A stretch of DNA of 11,078 bases from CAYGTK01 sp964352775 (GTDB lineage Bacteria > Bacteroidota > Bacteroidia > Chitinophagales > CAIOSU01), in contig CAYGTK010000143.1 in assembly GCA_964352775.1 (NCBI GenBank), positions 1 through 11,078 of the forward strand, written 5' to 3'. Numbering within the stretch: position 1 is the stretch's first letter; each line of letters opens with the position of its first letter. Positions 1 through 7,157 of the stretch are shown one piece after another. The notes under the pieces are model-generated. The model was given only the letters and a program-made list of their open reading frames with translations. It was not told where the DNA came from and did no database searches. The position numbers were made by a program, and so were the translations under genes.

Positions 1-303
1 GTTCGGAAGGTTCACGTAGATAAAAACCTACTGCAATACATCGCCGAAATAGTTAACAAAACGCGTAACGATAAAGACCTTTTCTTAGGTGCATCGCCGA
101 GGGCAACGCTAGCTATTTTGAATGGGTCGAAAGCTATAGCCGTAATGAACGGTCGCGACTTTGTTACCCCAGACGACATTAAGCGAGTAGCTATGCCTGT
201 GCTAATTCACCGTATAATGCTTACCCCAGAGAAGGAAATGGAAGGTTCGGCCCCAGGTAAGGTGCTGGCTAAAATGATACACGCGATAGAAGTACCACGT
301 TGA
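1..303 (+). CDS. MoxR-family AAA+ ATPase, C-terminal fragment
   Basis: This is the last 100 codons of a gene that enters from the left edge; frame 1 is open from base 1 to TGA at 301-303. The peptide matches the C-terminal lid domain of MoxR AAA+ ATPases: YIAEIVNKTR, then LGASPRATLAIL, where the Arg of the ASPRA segment is the usual sensor-2 position, then GRDFVTPDDIKRVAMPVLIHRI. The Walker A and B motifs lie outside the window. MoxR ATPases are thought to act as chaperone-like remodelling enzymes for vWA-domain partners. The next gene encodes a DUF58 (degenerate vWA) protein and overlaps this one by 4 nt, which is the classical MoxR–DUF58 arrangement. Family assignment is firm; the physiological client is not known from sequence. 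Confidence 0.93.
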   Translation, partial: VRKVHVDKNLLQYIAEIVNKTRNDKDLFLGASPRATLAILNGSKAIAVMNGRDFVTPDDIKRVAMPVLIHRIMLTPEKEMEGSAPGKVLAKMIHAIEVPR

Positions 304-1634
304 TCAAATTCATTCGGTCACTATATTTTAACGATCGCTTTTTTGCGATAGCTGCACTTTATGTAGTGCTGTTGGTCTTCTCGTATCTATCAGGGAAGTT
401 CTTTAGTCTATTATTGGCTGTGTTGGCGGCATTCTTAGTGCTATGTCTACTTGATATTGTTCTACTGTATGCTGGTAAGCAGATAATGCTAGCTAGGCGT
501 ATACTGCCTAAAAAGCTATCAAATGGTGATGAGAATGAAATACGTATTTACTTAAAAAGCGAGCATCGCTTACGCGTAAATATTAAGGTGATAGATGAAT
601 TACCCTTCCAGTTTCAAGTCCGCGACCAAGATTTTAGAGATCATGTTGACCCTCAGCAAGAAAAGATAATATCCTACACATTGAGGCCAGTTACTCGGGG
701 GGAATATTATTTCGGTGCGCTGAATGTTTACACCAGTACTATTATGGGTTTGTTCTCGCGCAGGCACAAGTTCTCTATCGATCAGATGGTACCCGTTTAT
801 CCGTCATTCTTACAACTTCGGAAATTTGAGTTATTGGCCATTTCCAATAGATTGAGTGAGCTAGGTGTTAAAAAGGTAAGGAAGATAGGCCACAGCATGG
901 AATTTGAGCAGATAAACGAATATGTGCGTGGCGACGATTTCCGATCTATCAACTGGAAAGCTACTGCACGATCTAACCAATTGATGGTTAATCAATTTCA
1001 GGATGAACGCTCACAGAATATCTATTGCTTGATAGACAAGGGGCGTACCATGAAAATGCCATTCAATGGCATGACCTTGCAAGATTATGCTATTAATGCA
1101 TCTTTAGTACTTAGCAGTATAGCTATCCGTAAGCATGATAAAGCGGGCATGTTTACCTTTGCTGATAAGGTAGATAATTATCTGCCTGCTGATAATCGTT
1201 CTACCCAAATGTTCCGCATTCAGGAACTCTTGTACAATCAAAAGACCAATTTCTTAGAAGCCGATTACGGCAAACTCTATATCAATATCAAGCGTAAGGT
1301 CAATCAGCGAAGCTTGATAGTGCTGTTTACCAATTTTGAGACGCGTAATGCGGTCAATCGTCAGTTAAAAGGGTTTCTTCAGTTAGCTAAGCATCATGTG
1401 CTGGTGGTCGTGTTCTTTAAGAACAGAGAATTGGTAGACATGAGTGAAGAAAATGCGGAAGACTTGAATGCAGTTTATCAAAAGACCATTGCCGAGAAGT
1501 TCGTTTTTGAAAAGCAACAGGTTATTAAGGAACTGAATAATCGTGGTGTATACACCGTACACACCTATCCTGAAGACTTGACGGTGAATACCATCAATAA
1601 GTATTTAGAAATGAAGGCCCGCAATGCCATTTAA
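300..1634 (+). CDS. DUF58 domain protein, MoxR partner (membrane-anchored, vWA-like)
   Basis: The protein has 444 residues. Two hydrophobic helices (about residues 14-30 and 34-57) anchor it to the membrane. A beta-rich middle region follows, then the DUF58 signature at about 198-224 (SMEFEQINEYVRGDDF, then RSINWKATAR). A vWA-like fold begins at YCLIDKGRTM (about 242-251). Its DxGRT sequence replaces the DxSxS metal site of true vWA domains. The start is a TTG at 300-302 whose last two bases lie in the TGA stop of moxR (TTGA overlap), so translation is probably coupled. The N-terminus IKFIRSLYFNDRFF looks like a normal family start, which supports the TTG. Such proteins pair with MoxR ATPases, and in Bacteroidota the pair is implicated in envelope or stress functions. 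The exact role is unknown. Confidence 0.93.
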   Translation: MIKFIRSLYFNDRFFAIAALYVVLLVFSYLSGKFFSLLLAVLAAFLVLCLLDIVLLYAGKQIMLARRILPKKLSNGDENEIRIYLKSEHRLRVNIKVIDELPFQFQVRDQDFRDHVDPQQEKIISYTLRPVTRGEYYFGALNVYTSTIMGLFSRRHKFSIDQMVPVYPSFLQLRKFELLAISNRLSELGVKKVRKIGHSMEFEQINEYVRGDDFRSINWKATARSNQLMVNQFQDERSQNIYCLIDKGRTMKMPFNGMTLQDYAINASLVLSSIAIRKHDKAGMFTFADKVDNYLPADNRSTQMFRIQELLYNQKTNFLEADYGKLYINIKRKVNQRSLIVLFTNFETRNAVNRQLKGFLQLAKHHVLVVVFFKNRELVDMSEENAEDLNAVYQKTIAEKFVFEKQQVIKELNNRGVYTVHTYPEDLTVNTINKYLEMKARNAI

Positions 1635-1694
1635 GGTGTTTAATAACCTTGCGGGTACTTTCCTTATTTTCGTGCTACACCATTACTGTTACTG

Positions 1695-2912
1695 TTGAAC
1701 ACCGGTCTCTTACGATTTATCGATCAGCGCATAGGTAGTGTCATCTGCTTTTTCTTAAGCCTTTGGCGGAAGCTACATCTTATGTTTTCTGGTGCGCCTA
1801 CTGCTGCCCAACCCAAAAAAATACTCTTCATCAAATTGATAGAGCAAGGGGCAACTGTATTGGCCTATAGCAGTATTAAACGGGCTATTGACCTTGTTGG
1901 ACGCGAGAATGTGTACTTCTGCGTGTTCGATGCCAACAAGAGTATTCTAGAGATAGTAGACTGGTTACCCAAAGAGAATATTCTCATTATCCGTGATAAA
2001 GGTGGACTTAACTTCTTGGGCGATACCATAAAGTTCTGGCATAAGTGCCGCTCTATTGGCATAGATACTGCGGTTGATATGGAGTTCTTCAGCCGGGTGT
2101 CGGCTATACTTTCGTACACCAGTGGGGCTAAGTGGCGAGTAGGTTGCCACCAATACAATAGCGAATTACCTTATCGTGGCCACCTGTTAACCCACCCCAT
2201 TACCTATAATCCATACATGCATGTGGCCAAGCAATACTTGTATCTAATAGAAGCGTTGCTCTTAGATCCAAAAGAATTGCCAATGCCTAATATCAAGTTT
2301 AGTGACTTGAAGATAGACGTGTTTCGCTATCAGCCTTCTGAAAGCGATATGAATGCAGTGCAACGTAAGCTAACAGAGCAAATTCCCAATGCACTTACAA
2401 AGCGGCTGGTAATACTAAATCCCAACCCCAACGACTTGTTACTCATTCGTAAATGGCCAGCGGAGCGTTATCGTAAGCTCACTGAAATGCTTTTGGAGAC
2501 CTACCCAGATGTGGTAGTAGTTTATAGCGGTTTGCCCAACGAGAAGGAAGAGAACAAAGCTATGTATAAGGGTTTAGATCAAGATAGGATAGCTGACCTA
2601 ACAGGAGCTACCAATTTTAAACAGCTGCTGGCTTTATATGAGCTGGGTACCTTGTTTATTAGCAGCGATAGTGGGCCAGGGCACTTTGCTACCATGCTTA
2701 ACGTGCATAATATTGTGCTATTTGGGGCAGAAACCCCCGACTTATTTGGCCCAGTAGGGGATAGGAGTGTAGCCTTATATCACCCAATGGTAGGTAGCCC
2801 AGCCGTTAGCGTGTTCAATTACCGCTTAACCCCCCAAACTAGTAGGGTTGGGGTAGAGGCTATTAGCTTAGAAGAGGTGTGGCAAGCCACTCAAAATGCG
2901 CTACAACTTTAG
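1695..2912 (+). CDS. Glycosyltransferase family 9 (heptosyltransferase-like)
   Basis: This 405-residue protein has the GT-B architecture of GT9/heptosyltransferase-like enzymes. The N-terminal Rossmann half starts at about 41 (KKILFIKLIEQGATVLAYSS), with D128/E130 in a DxE segment. The C-terminal nucleotide-sugar half carries ILNPNPNDLLLIRKWPAERY (about 240-259), a VVVVYSG strand (273-279), LTGATNFKQLLALYE (302-316) and the donor-site signature SSDSGPGHFATML (323-335), then VLFGAETPDLFGPVG. GT9 enzymes build lipopolysaccharide or other surface glycans on the cytoplasmic face of the membrane; the sugar here is unknown. The start is a TTG at 1695. An in-frame ATG at 1782 would remove residues 1-29, a hydrophobic helix (LLRFIDQRIGSVICFFLSLW) that resembles the normal N-terminus, so I keep TTG. 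The gene lies 60 nt after the DUF58 gene. The gap contains TATTTTCG (1665-1672), a weak match to the Bacteroidota -7 element, so an own promoter is possible. Confidence 0.88.
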   Translation: MNTGLLRFIDQRIGSVICFFLSLWRKLHLMFSGAPTAAQPKKILFIKLIEQGATVLAYSSIKRAIDLVGRENVYFCVFDANKSILEIVDWLPKENILIIRDKGGLNFLGDTIKFWHKCRSIGIDTAVDMEFFSRVSAILSYTSGAKWRVGCHQYNSELPYRGHLLTHPITYNPYMHVAKQYLYLIEALLLDPKELPMPNIKFSDLKIDVFRYQPSESDMNAVQRKLTEQIPNALTKRLVILNPNPNDLLLIRKWPAERYRKLTEMLLETYPDVVVVYSGLPNEKEENKAMYKGLDQDRIADLTGATNFKQLLALYELGTLFISSDSGPGHFATMLNVHNIVLFGAETPDLFGPVGDRSVALYHPMVGSPAVSVFNYRLTPQTSRVGVEAISLEEVWQATQNALQL

Positions 2913-3008
2913 CTTGTAGGGCAGTACTGAAAAGTCATATTTCCGTCAGTTTTAACACATCTTAACCTTTTGGTGAGACAAATTGTAACCTAAAGGCGTT
3001 ATAAGTGC

Positions 3009-3101
3009 ATGGAAACGATAAACAGAAAATATACGCTTAAAGCTTTAATGCTGTTAACAGTAGCAATGAACTTTGTTATTGCATACAAATTAATGTACTA
3101 A
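3009..3101 (+). CDS. Possible 30-aa hydrophobic peptide
   Basis: An ATG-started reading frame of 30 codons ends in TAA at 3099-3101. The product begins METINRKYTLKALMLL and continues into a hydrophobic stretch to about residue 25. It has a basic N-terminus, one predicted membrane helix (about 11-26) and a short polar tail (YKLMY). The frame is closed upstream by TAA at 2991-2993, so it is not the tail of a longer gene. It sits alone in the 277-nt gap between the glycosyltransferase and the convergent kinase gene, and a candidate terminator begins 21 nt after its stop. I recognise no family and no clear promoter. It could be a real small membrane peptide or a chance frame. Confidence 0.35.
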   Translation: METINRKYTLKALMLLTVAMNFVIAYKLMY

Positions 3102-3121
3102 GTAAAAGGTAATGTGCTTAA

Positions 3122-3188
3122 GGGAAGTTGCCACTTTTGGGTGTTGGTTAGTTGGCTTTTTCTAAATGGTGGTGGCTTCCCCCTTTTT
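3122..3188 (+). terminator. Candidate intrinsic terminator at convergent gene junction
   Basis: A 13-bp stem can form between 3122-3134 (GGGAAGTTGCCAC) and 3169-3181 (GTGGTGGCTTCCC). Ten pairs are Watson-Crick and three consecutive central pairs are G·U on the plus-strand transcript. The stem is followed by CC and TTTTT (3184-3188). The G·U pairs become A·C mismatches on the other strand and no T run follows there, so it should act on plus-strand transcripts (glycosyltransferase or the small peptide). The 34-nt loop is long for an intrinsic terminator, which lowers confidence. Confidence 0.4.
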
Positions 3189-3189
3189 G

Positions 3190-4962
3190 TTATGCAGCGT
3201 TTCTCACGCTGTTCACCAAATATTTCTTTATCTCTTGTTTAAGATCTTGTTGTTTGAAAGGTTTGAACAAGTACCCATCCATTCCCGAGTCTTCAATTCT
3301 AACTTTCACTTCGTCCATTGTTGCGGCAGTTAGTGCTAATATTGGTAAGCACTTAAAGTAATTGTCGTTCAAACTCCTAATAGTTTTCGTAGCAGAGTAG
3401 CCATCTAGTATAGGCATTTGTAAGTCCATCAATATCATATCAAACTGCTTACCCTTAGCCATTTCAACCGCTTCAGCTCCATTAGAAGCGCTCTCGGTAG
3501 TTACTCCCCATTGCTTTAGCATTTTACCCAATACTTTAAGGTTTATGATATTATCATCTACCATTAGGATATGAGCGGTAACGGGGCTATTGTCTAGAAA
3601 GGCATTTTCGTGCGTGCTTGTGTTAACCGTTTTTTCAGGAACATCGAGCGTTAGTTCAAAGCTGAATTTTGAACCTACTGCGGGTTCACTTTCTACTTTT
3701 AGTTCACCCCCTAACAATGTCACGAGTTCTTTAGTAATTGACAATCCTAAACCTGTACCGCCATACTTGCGGGTGGTGGCACTATCTGCCTGCCTGAATG
3801 GATCAAATATATGTTGCAGTTGTTCTTGGTTCATGCCTATTCCAGTATCAGTAACACTAAAATGAAGTTGGCAACTACCATCTTTGTTATGATGACTATC
3901 TAGATCTACTTTAACACTACCCTTGGGTGTAAATTTTATAGCATTACTCATCAAGTTATTAAGTACCTGTTCTAATCTTAATGGATCACCAAGTAATTGT
4001 TTTGGTAATTTATCGGAGATGTTTAGCTCAATAGAAATACCCTTTTGGTCGGCTAGTACTTTATGACTCTTCACCAAACTATTGATGTGGTGGCTTAAAT
4101 TGAAAGGGATATGCTCCACTTCCATGTTTCCACCATTTATCTTGTTCAGATCTAATATCTCATTGATCAAGCTTAACAGGTTCCTTGCAGAATACGTCAA
4201 GGTTTCAAGGTCGTCAATTTGGTCAGGTCGGGGGCTATTATTTTGTAGCAATTGTGCCAAACCTATTACTGCATTAAGCGGTGTTCTAAGCTCATGGCTC
4301 ATATTACTCAGAAATTGCTCCTTGGCTTGAGCGGCTTGCTCTGCTAGTTCTTTAGTTTGCTCTAGCTCAATGATAGTTTCTTTCAGATCTCCTTGAGTAC
4401 TAAGTAGTTCTTTGTTTTTTACATCACCATCGCGTTGGGCGGTTACCATGTTCTGTAACAGTTTCTTTCTGTTGAAGTGAATTCCTAATGAAACTGCGAA
4501 AGCCATAGCCAGGGCTAAGCTGAAATGTATGGAATCGCCTGTGTCTATATAGGGGTGCATAAACTTTACCCATAGGACTATACCACTTAGCGCAATTACT
4601 AGAAACCATGCTGTGTCGAGTATTATCACACAACCAGCTAATAGTATGATTATAAGGTTTGTAGTTTGTTTTACCTCAGTTACTAGCGCAATATGAACAA
4701 TAGTATTAACTATTGGAATACCGACGATGATGATAGCCACCATCGCCATAGTATACTCACGAAGAGTAGAAGATTTTTGATAGAGCATACCCGTGAGCAC
4801 TAAAATGGCACTTGATGCAATAGCGGTATAGAACATCAACCATTTGAACTCCTCGGGTAAAAAAAGCACATGCGAAGCACCTAGAACTAGGTATACGACA
4901 CCTAGGCCAATGAACAGCGGTTTTAAGCTGTCGTGAAACGTGGTTTTTATAAAAGTCTTCAT
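3190..4962 (-). CDS. Membrane-bound hybrid sensor histidine kinase with C-terminal receiver
   Basis: This 590-residue protein has a region of about six hydrophobic segments (about 15-35, 41-61, 72-95, 101-118, 119-135, 146-163), then a likely coiled coil (about 165-218), a DHp/HisKA domain and an HATPase_c domain. In DHp, the H-box SHELRTPLN puts the phosphorylated His at H223. HATPase_c shows the N-box NLMSNAIKFT (N340), DTGIGM (372-377) and GGTGLGLSIT (401-410). A receiver domain (about 464-582) has the acid pair D469/D470, phosphoacceptor D513 in LMDLQMP, T545 and K567 in LFKPF. All catalytic residues are present. There is no PAS, Cache or other named sensor domain, no HPt and no DNA-binding output, so it probably feeds a phosphorelay through an HPt protein elsewhere. 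The signal may be sensed within the membrane. ATG start at 4960-4962. The upstream minus-strand gene ends 156 nt away, so the kinase probably has its own promoter, though I could not identify one. Confidence 0.95.
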   Translation of the reverse strand: MKTFIKTTFHDSLKPLFIGLGVVYLVLGASHVLFLPEEFKWLMFYTAIASSAILVLTGMLYQKSSTLREYTMAMVAIIIVGIPIVNTIVHIALVTEVKQTTNLIIILLAGCVIILDTAWFLVIALSGIVLWVKFMHPYIDTGDSIHFSLALAMAFAVSLGIHFNRKKLLQNMVTAQRDGDVKNKELLSTQGDLKETIIELEQTKELAEQAAQAKEQFLSNMSHELRTPLNAVIGLAQLLQNNSPRPDQIDDLETLTYSARNLLSLINEILDLNKINGGNMEVEHIPFNLSHHINSLVKSHKVLADQKGISIELNISDKLPKQLLGDPLRLEQVLNNLMSNAIKFTPKGSVKVDLDSHHNKDGSCQLHFSVTDTGIGMNQEQLQHIFDPFRQADSATTRKYGGTGLGLSITKELVTLLGGELKVESEPAVGSKFSFELTLDVPEKTVNTSTHENAFLDNSPVTAHILMVDDNIINLKVLGKMLKQWGVTTESASNGAEAVEMAKGKQFDMILMDLQMPILDGYSATKTIRSLNDNYFKCLPILALTAATMDEVKVRIEDSGMDGYLFKPFKQQDLKQEIKKYLVNSVRNAA

Positions 4963-5118
4963 CTGTGGTAGACGTATCTACTTACATTTACGGATAATGA
5001 AGGCTATTAGTTACGTATAAGTAATTGACAATGAATGGATAGAATAAATTGCTATGCGTTATCTATCCTCAATGCTTTAATAACTTGATGAATTCGTCGC
5101 CAATGAAGTGCACTCCAT

Positions 5119-6135
5119 TTAGTTATAGTCCCATATCATTCGGAGGTTTACTGCCATTATATCTCCCATATTCTGACACTTTAAGTATTCATCCTTTTTG
5201 AAGTGCGTAGCCAGTTCATGTTTCAGTTGGTCTACCTTTTCTTCTGTAGATATATCGTCTTCTTGCATGCATTCTACCAGCTTTCTGGTCATGTTGGGTG
5301 CACTACGAAGGCGGCGGGCCATTAAACTTCGCTCTTCGTGTTGGTATTGTTTTACCGTTTCTACGCCCATAAAGGTCATGCCCAGTTCCACGATAGGGTT
5401 GTTCTCTTTGAAAAATTGCGGTAAGTATAAGGTTCGTCTTCCTTCGTACGACTGTTGATCGAAATCTATGGCTCTTATTCGGTATTGCTCATCCTCAAAA
5501 TCTGGAGTAACATCTACCACATAATTGTAGGAACGCATATCGCCCAGTAGCCTTACAAAACAGCGTTCGTTAAATTTTACGAATTCCTTTGCCATCCTTA
5601 CTTTATTAAAGGTGGGTAGCTGCATGTTGTGCAGCATAAATTGGTCGCCTGGTATGCCTGGTATGTGTTCTTCTATAAGGGTATTGCCGTCTACTAGGTA
5701 ATTGATCCTATTTGGGGAGAGGATGTGCTCTAATTCTAAACCATATACTCGTGAAGCATCTGCCTTTTTAATGTAGAAGTGATCGTAGTTGTCGTTAAGC
5801 TTATTCACTATCCGCACTCGGAAAGGATTACTGTTCCCAAAAGTGCAGTAGTCTATGCGCTCCACAAATAGGTGATCCATCACGCTCATGTCTCCGTCTG
5901 TTTTCAGCAAGGCGTATATGGCGGTCATCCCTCTATCTATCTCTGACTTTAAGTATTGCGGATACATCACCGATTCCCATAGGGTGTCCTTACCCTCTTT
6001 ATCACTTAATGGGAATGAGCTATCGTACTCCATCACGTCTTCATAATACAGCGGTAGCTTCGTATTCCGGCCATAGTAGGTCAGGTATTCCCGCAGTTGC
6101 TTGATTATGGGGAACGATGGTTTCTTTTTCGACAT
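5119..6135 (-). CDS. Conserved hypothetical protein with kinase/APH-like motifs
   Basis: This 338-residue soluble protein (from ATG at 6133-6135) belongs to a family I know only as hypothetical in Bacteroidota. Seen in sequence: a basic N-terminus; a possible N-lobe containing HFYIKKADASRVYGLELEHI (119-138), where K123 or K124 could bind ATP and E134 or E136 could be the helix-C acid; a possible hinge LIEEHIPGIPG (153-163); LLGDMRSYNYVV (196-207), where D199 and N204 have the D-x4-N spacing of the catalytic loop; and RAIDFDQQ (221-228), which resembles the metal-binding IDxD/DFG site. No signal peptide or membrane helix is visible. The kinase fold is my inference, not an established annotation. 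The frame stays open to a GTG at 6178-6180, but that would run through the upstream terminator stem, so I prefer ATG 6135; ATG 6144 (MNSMSKKK) is the other choice. It precedes the hybrid histidine kinase by 156 nt. Confidence 0.85.
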   Translation of the reverse strand: MSKKKPSFPIIKQLREYLTYYGRNTKLPLYYEDVMEYDSSFPLSDKEGKDTLWESVMYPQYLKSEIDRGMTAIYALLKTDGDMSVMDHLFVERIDYCTFGNSNPFRVRIVNKLNDNYDHFYIKKADASRVYGLELEHILSPNRINYLVDGNTLIEEHIPGIPGDQFMLHNMQLPTFNKVRMAKEFVKFNERCFVRLLGDMRSYNYVVDVTPDFEDEQYRIRAIDFDQQSYEGRRTLYLPQFFKENNPIVELGMTFMGVETVKQYQHEERSLMARRLRSAPNMTRKLVECMQEDDISTEEKVDQLKHELATHFKKDEYLKCQNMGDIMAVNLRMIWDYN

Positions 6136-6167
6136 GGAGTTCATATGCCTAAGATAGTAAAGCGCAT

Positions 6168-6198
6168 AAAAAAGCCACACTACTATCAGTAGCGTGGC
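6168..6198 (-). terminator. Strong intrinsic terminator for the DUF5684 gene
   Basis: On the minus strand the arm GCCACGCTACT (6198-6188) pairs with AGTAGTGTGGC (6184-6174), giving 11 bp with a single G·U pair and a 3-nt loop. TTTTTT follows directly (6173-6168). On the plus strand the wobble becomes A·C and no T run follows, so the direction is clear. It starts 20 nt after the stop of the DUF5684 gene and separates it from the hypothetical protein gene, whose ATG candidates begin only 24-33 nt further on. Confidence 0.88.
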
Positions 6199-6218
6199 AA
6201 AGAATTAACTAGTTTGAC

Positions 6219-6581
6219 TTATGCTCTTTCTGGAGCTCCTTGGTACTCGGCATCACCAAATCCTAATATTGGTAGAAAGATGAAGCTTAAGAATACTAGA
6301 CCTATACCAAAACCTGTGCCTTTCCCGAAGGATTTAGCCAAGTCAATGTATATGATAAATATGATGACAAAATTCACTATCGGAATTAATAGTAGTAAGA
6401 TCCACCAAATAGGTCTGTTGATGATCTGTAGCATTACAACAAGATTATAAATTGGGATAATAATAGCCCATCCAGGCTTTCCAGCTTTTTCATAAACTTT
6501 CCATCCACTTGCAATGATGAAAACGAGAAAGGCTAAATAAATGATAGTACCAATAGTACTTGCGCTGTCTGCAAATAACAT
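6219..6581 (-). CDS. DUF5684 small multi-pass membrane protein
   Basis: This 120-residue protein is almost wholly hydrophobic, with helices at about 9-26, 38-54, 57-80 and 90-107. The family signature is clear: WKVYEKAGKPGWAIIIPIYN (27-46), INRPIWWILLLLIPIVNF (54-71), DLAKSFGKGTGFGIGLVFL (80-98) and the C-terminal LPILGFGDAEYQG (103-115). This is the pattern of DUF5684, found in small integral membrane proteins sometimes fused to, or mislabelled as, signal peptidase I. No Ser/Lys catalytic dyad is visible, so it is not a peptidase. The molecular role is unknown. ATG start at 6579-6581. It has its own strong terminator. It lies 92 nt downstream of the YdeI-like gene, with an imperfect palindrome in that gap. 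Confidence 0.85.
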   Translation of the reverse strand: MLFADSASTIGTIIYLAFLVFIIASGWKVYEKAGKPGWAIIIPIYNLVVMLQIINRPIWWILLLLIPIVNFVIIFIIYIDLAKSFGKGTGFGIGLVFLSFIFLPILGFGDAEYQGAPERA

Positions 6582-6637
6582 AAGTTGTGATTTTGGGTTG
6601 TTAGAATTAGTTGTTCACCCTGAAAATAAGAAATAAT

Positions 6638-6663
6638 TATAAAGTAGAGATCTTTACTCTATA
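6638..6663. repeat. Imperfect 26-bp palindrome between YdeI-like and DUF5684 genes
   Basis: The dyad is centred between 6650 and 6651. It reads AGTAGAGA/TCTTTACT with one G·T pair, and after one further mismatch on each side it extends by a TATA/TATA arm. It begins about 11 nt after the stop of the YdeI-like gene and lies 57 nt upstream of the DUF5684 start. It has no loop and no tight T run, so it looks more like an operator-type dyad or a weak 3' hairpin than a canonical terminator. A second AGATCT-containing inverted repeat lies at 10667-10692. Confidence 0.4.
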
Positions 6664-6673
6664 TACATCCTGT

Positions 6674-7156
6674 TTACTTTGTCTTATCGCCGTGTAGAGT
6701 GTAGGTCCGCATTTTTTCACAAAGTTCTAGTGCTCGCTTTATTCGAGTTTCTTCTCGTTTCGATTGGCTCACATAGATGCATAACGATCGTTGTTTACCA
6801 GGAGTGAAACCATAGAAACGCTTTGCTGCATCTTCATCAAATTCCATAGCCGCTTCCAGTTCTTCAGGAATATCCACGCGGTCTGGTTCGGGATCTAGGG
6901 CAATAGTTATATCCACTTGCTGACCCATTACAAGCCCACCTTTTTTCAGGAAATCTTTGCCAAATATCATGTAATACCTGCCGTTACCATCTGATAATGC
7001 TGCTCGTCTATAATCCAGACCATTGGCCGAGCCTATTATTCTGGCTTTACCTGAAATACTCAATTGTTCAACCACATCACCTGGTAGGAACACTACCTGG
7101 TGGTTCATCCCTTTGTTCATGTGCTCAATAGGTGCTGTGAACTTCAGGTATTCCAT
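6674..7156 (-). CDS. DUF1905 / YdeI-OmpD-associated family protein
   Basis: This 160-residue protein has an N-terminal DUF1905-like beta barrel (about 1-92): VVFLPGDVVEQL, IIGSANGLDYRRAAL (the family's 'NG' turn), GNGRYYMIFGKDFLKKGGLVMGQQVDITIALDP read in segments. A C-terminal OmdA/YdeI helical module follows (about 93-153): DIPEELEAAM, AAKRFYGFTPGKQRSL, IYVSQSKREETRIKRALELCEKM. Members of this superfamily have been linked to bacteriocin or peptide resistance in some bacteria, but biochemistry is lacking. Its ATG follows the pyruvate carboxylase TGA after a single base (TGATATG), so the two genes must be co-transcribed and probably translationally coupled. Nothing in the sequence ties its function to carboxylation. 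Confidence 0.87.
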   Translation of the reverse strand: MEYLKFTAPIEHMNKGMNHQVVFLPGDVVEQLSISGKARIIGSANGLDYRRAALSDGNGRYYMIFGKDFLKKGGLVMGQQVDITIALDPEPDRVDIPEELEAAMEFDEDAAKRFYGFTPGKQRSLCIYVSQSKREETRIKRALELCEKMRTYTLHGDKTK

Positions 7157-7157
7157 A

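Noticed and set aside
242..251. Degenerate metal site in the DUF58 protein (DKGRT, residue numbering within that protein) considered as a loss of function.
   Set aside because: As I recall, Bacteroidota DUF58 proteins commonly carry this form, so it is a family trait and not a lesion.
1865..2158. 97-codon and 62-codon minus-strand frames within the glycosyltransferase gene.
   Set aside because: They lie entirely inside a well-supported gene on the other strand and show no recognisable motif.
3152..3361. 69-codon plus-strand frame over the end of the histidine kinase gene.
   Set aside because: It overlaps the conserved receiver domain on the opposite strand, has no family-like sequence and starts inside the terminator hairpin.
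5038..5067. Inverted repeat GATAGAATAA / TTATCTATC between the hypothetical gene and the histidine kinase gene.
   Set aside because: Nine A/T-rich pairs with a bulge, an 11-nt loop and no T run on either strand; too weak to call a terminator.
6136..6180. GTG-started N-terminal extension of the hypothetical protein (MWLFYALYYLRHMNS).
   Set aside because: It would begin inside the terminator stem of the upstream gene, uses GTG, and adds a hydrophobic stretch not in keeping with the MSKKK start of the family; ATG at 6135 or 6144 is better.
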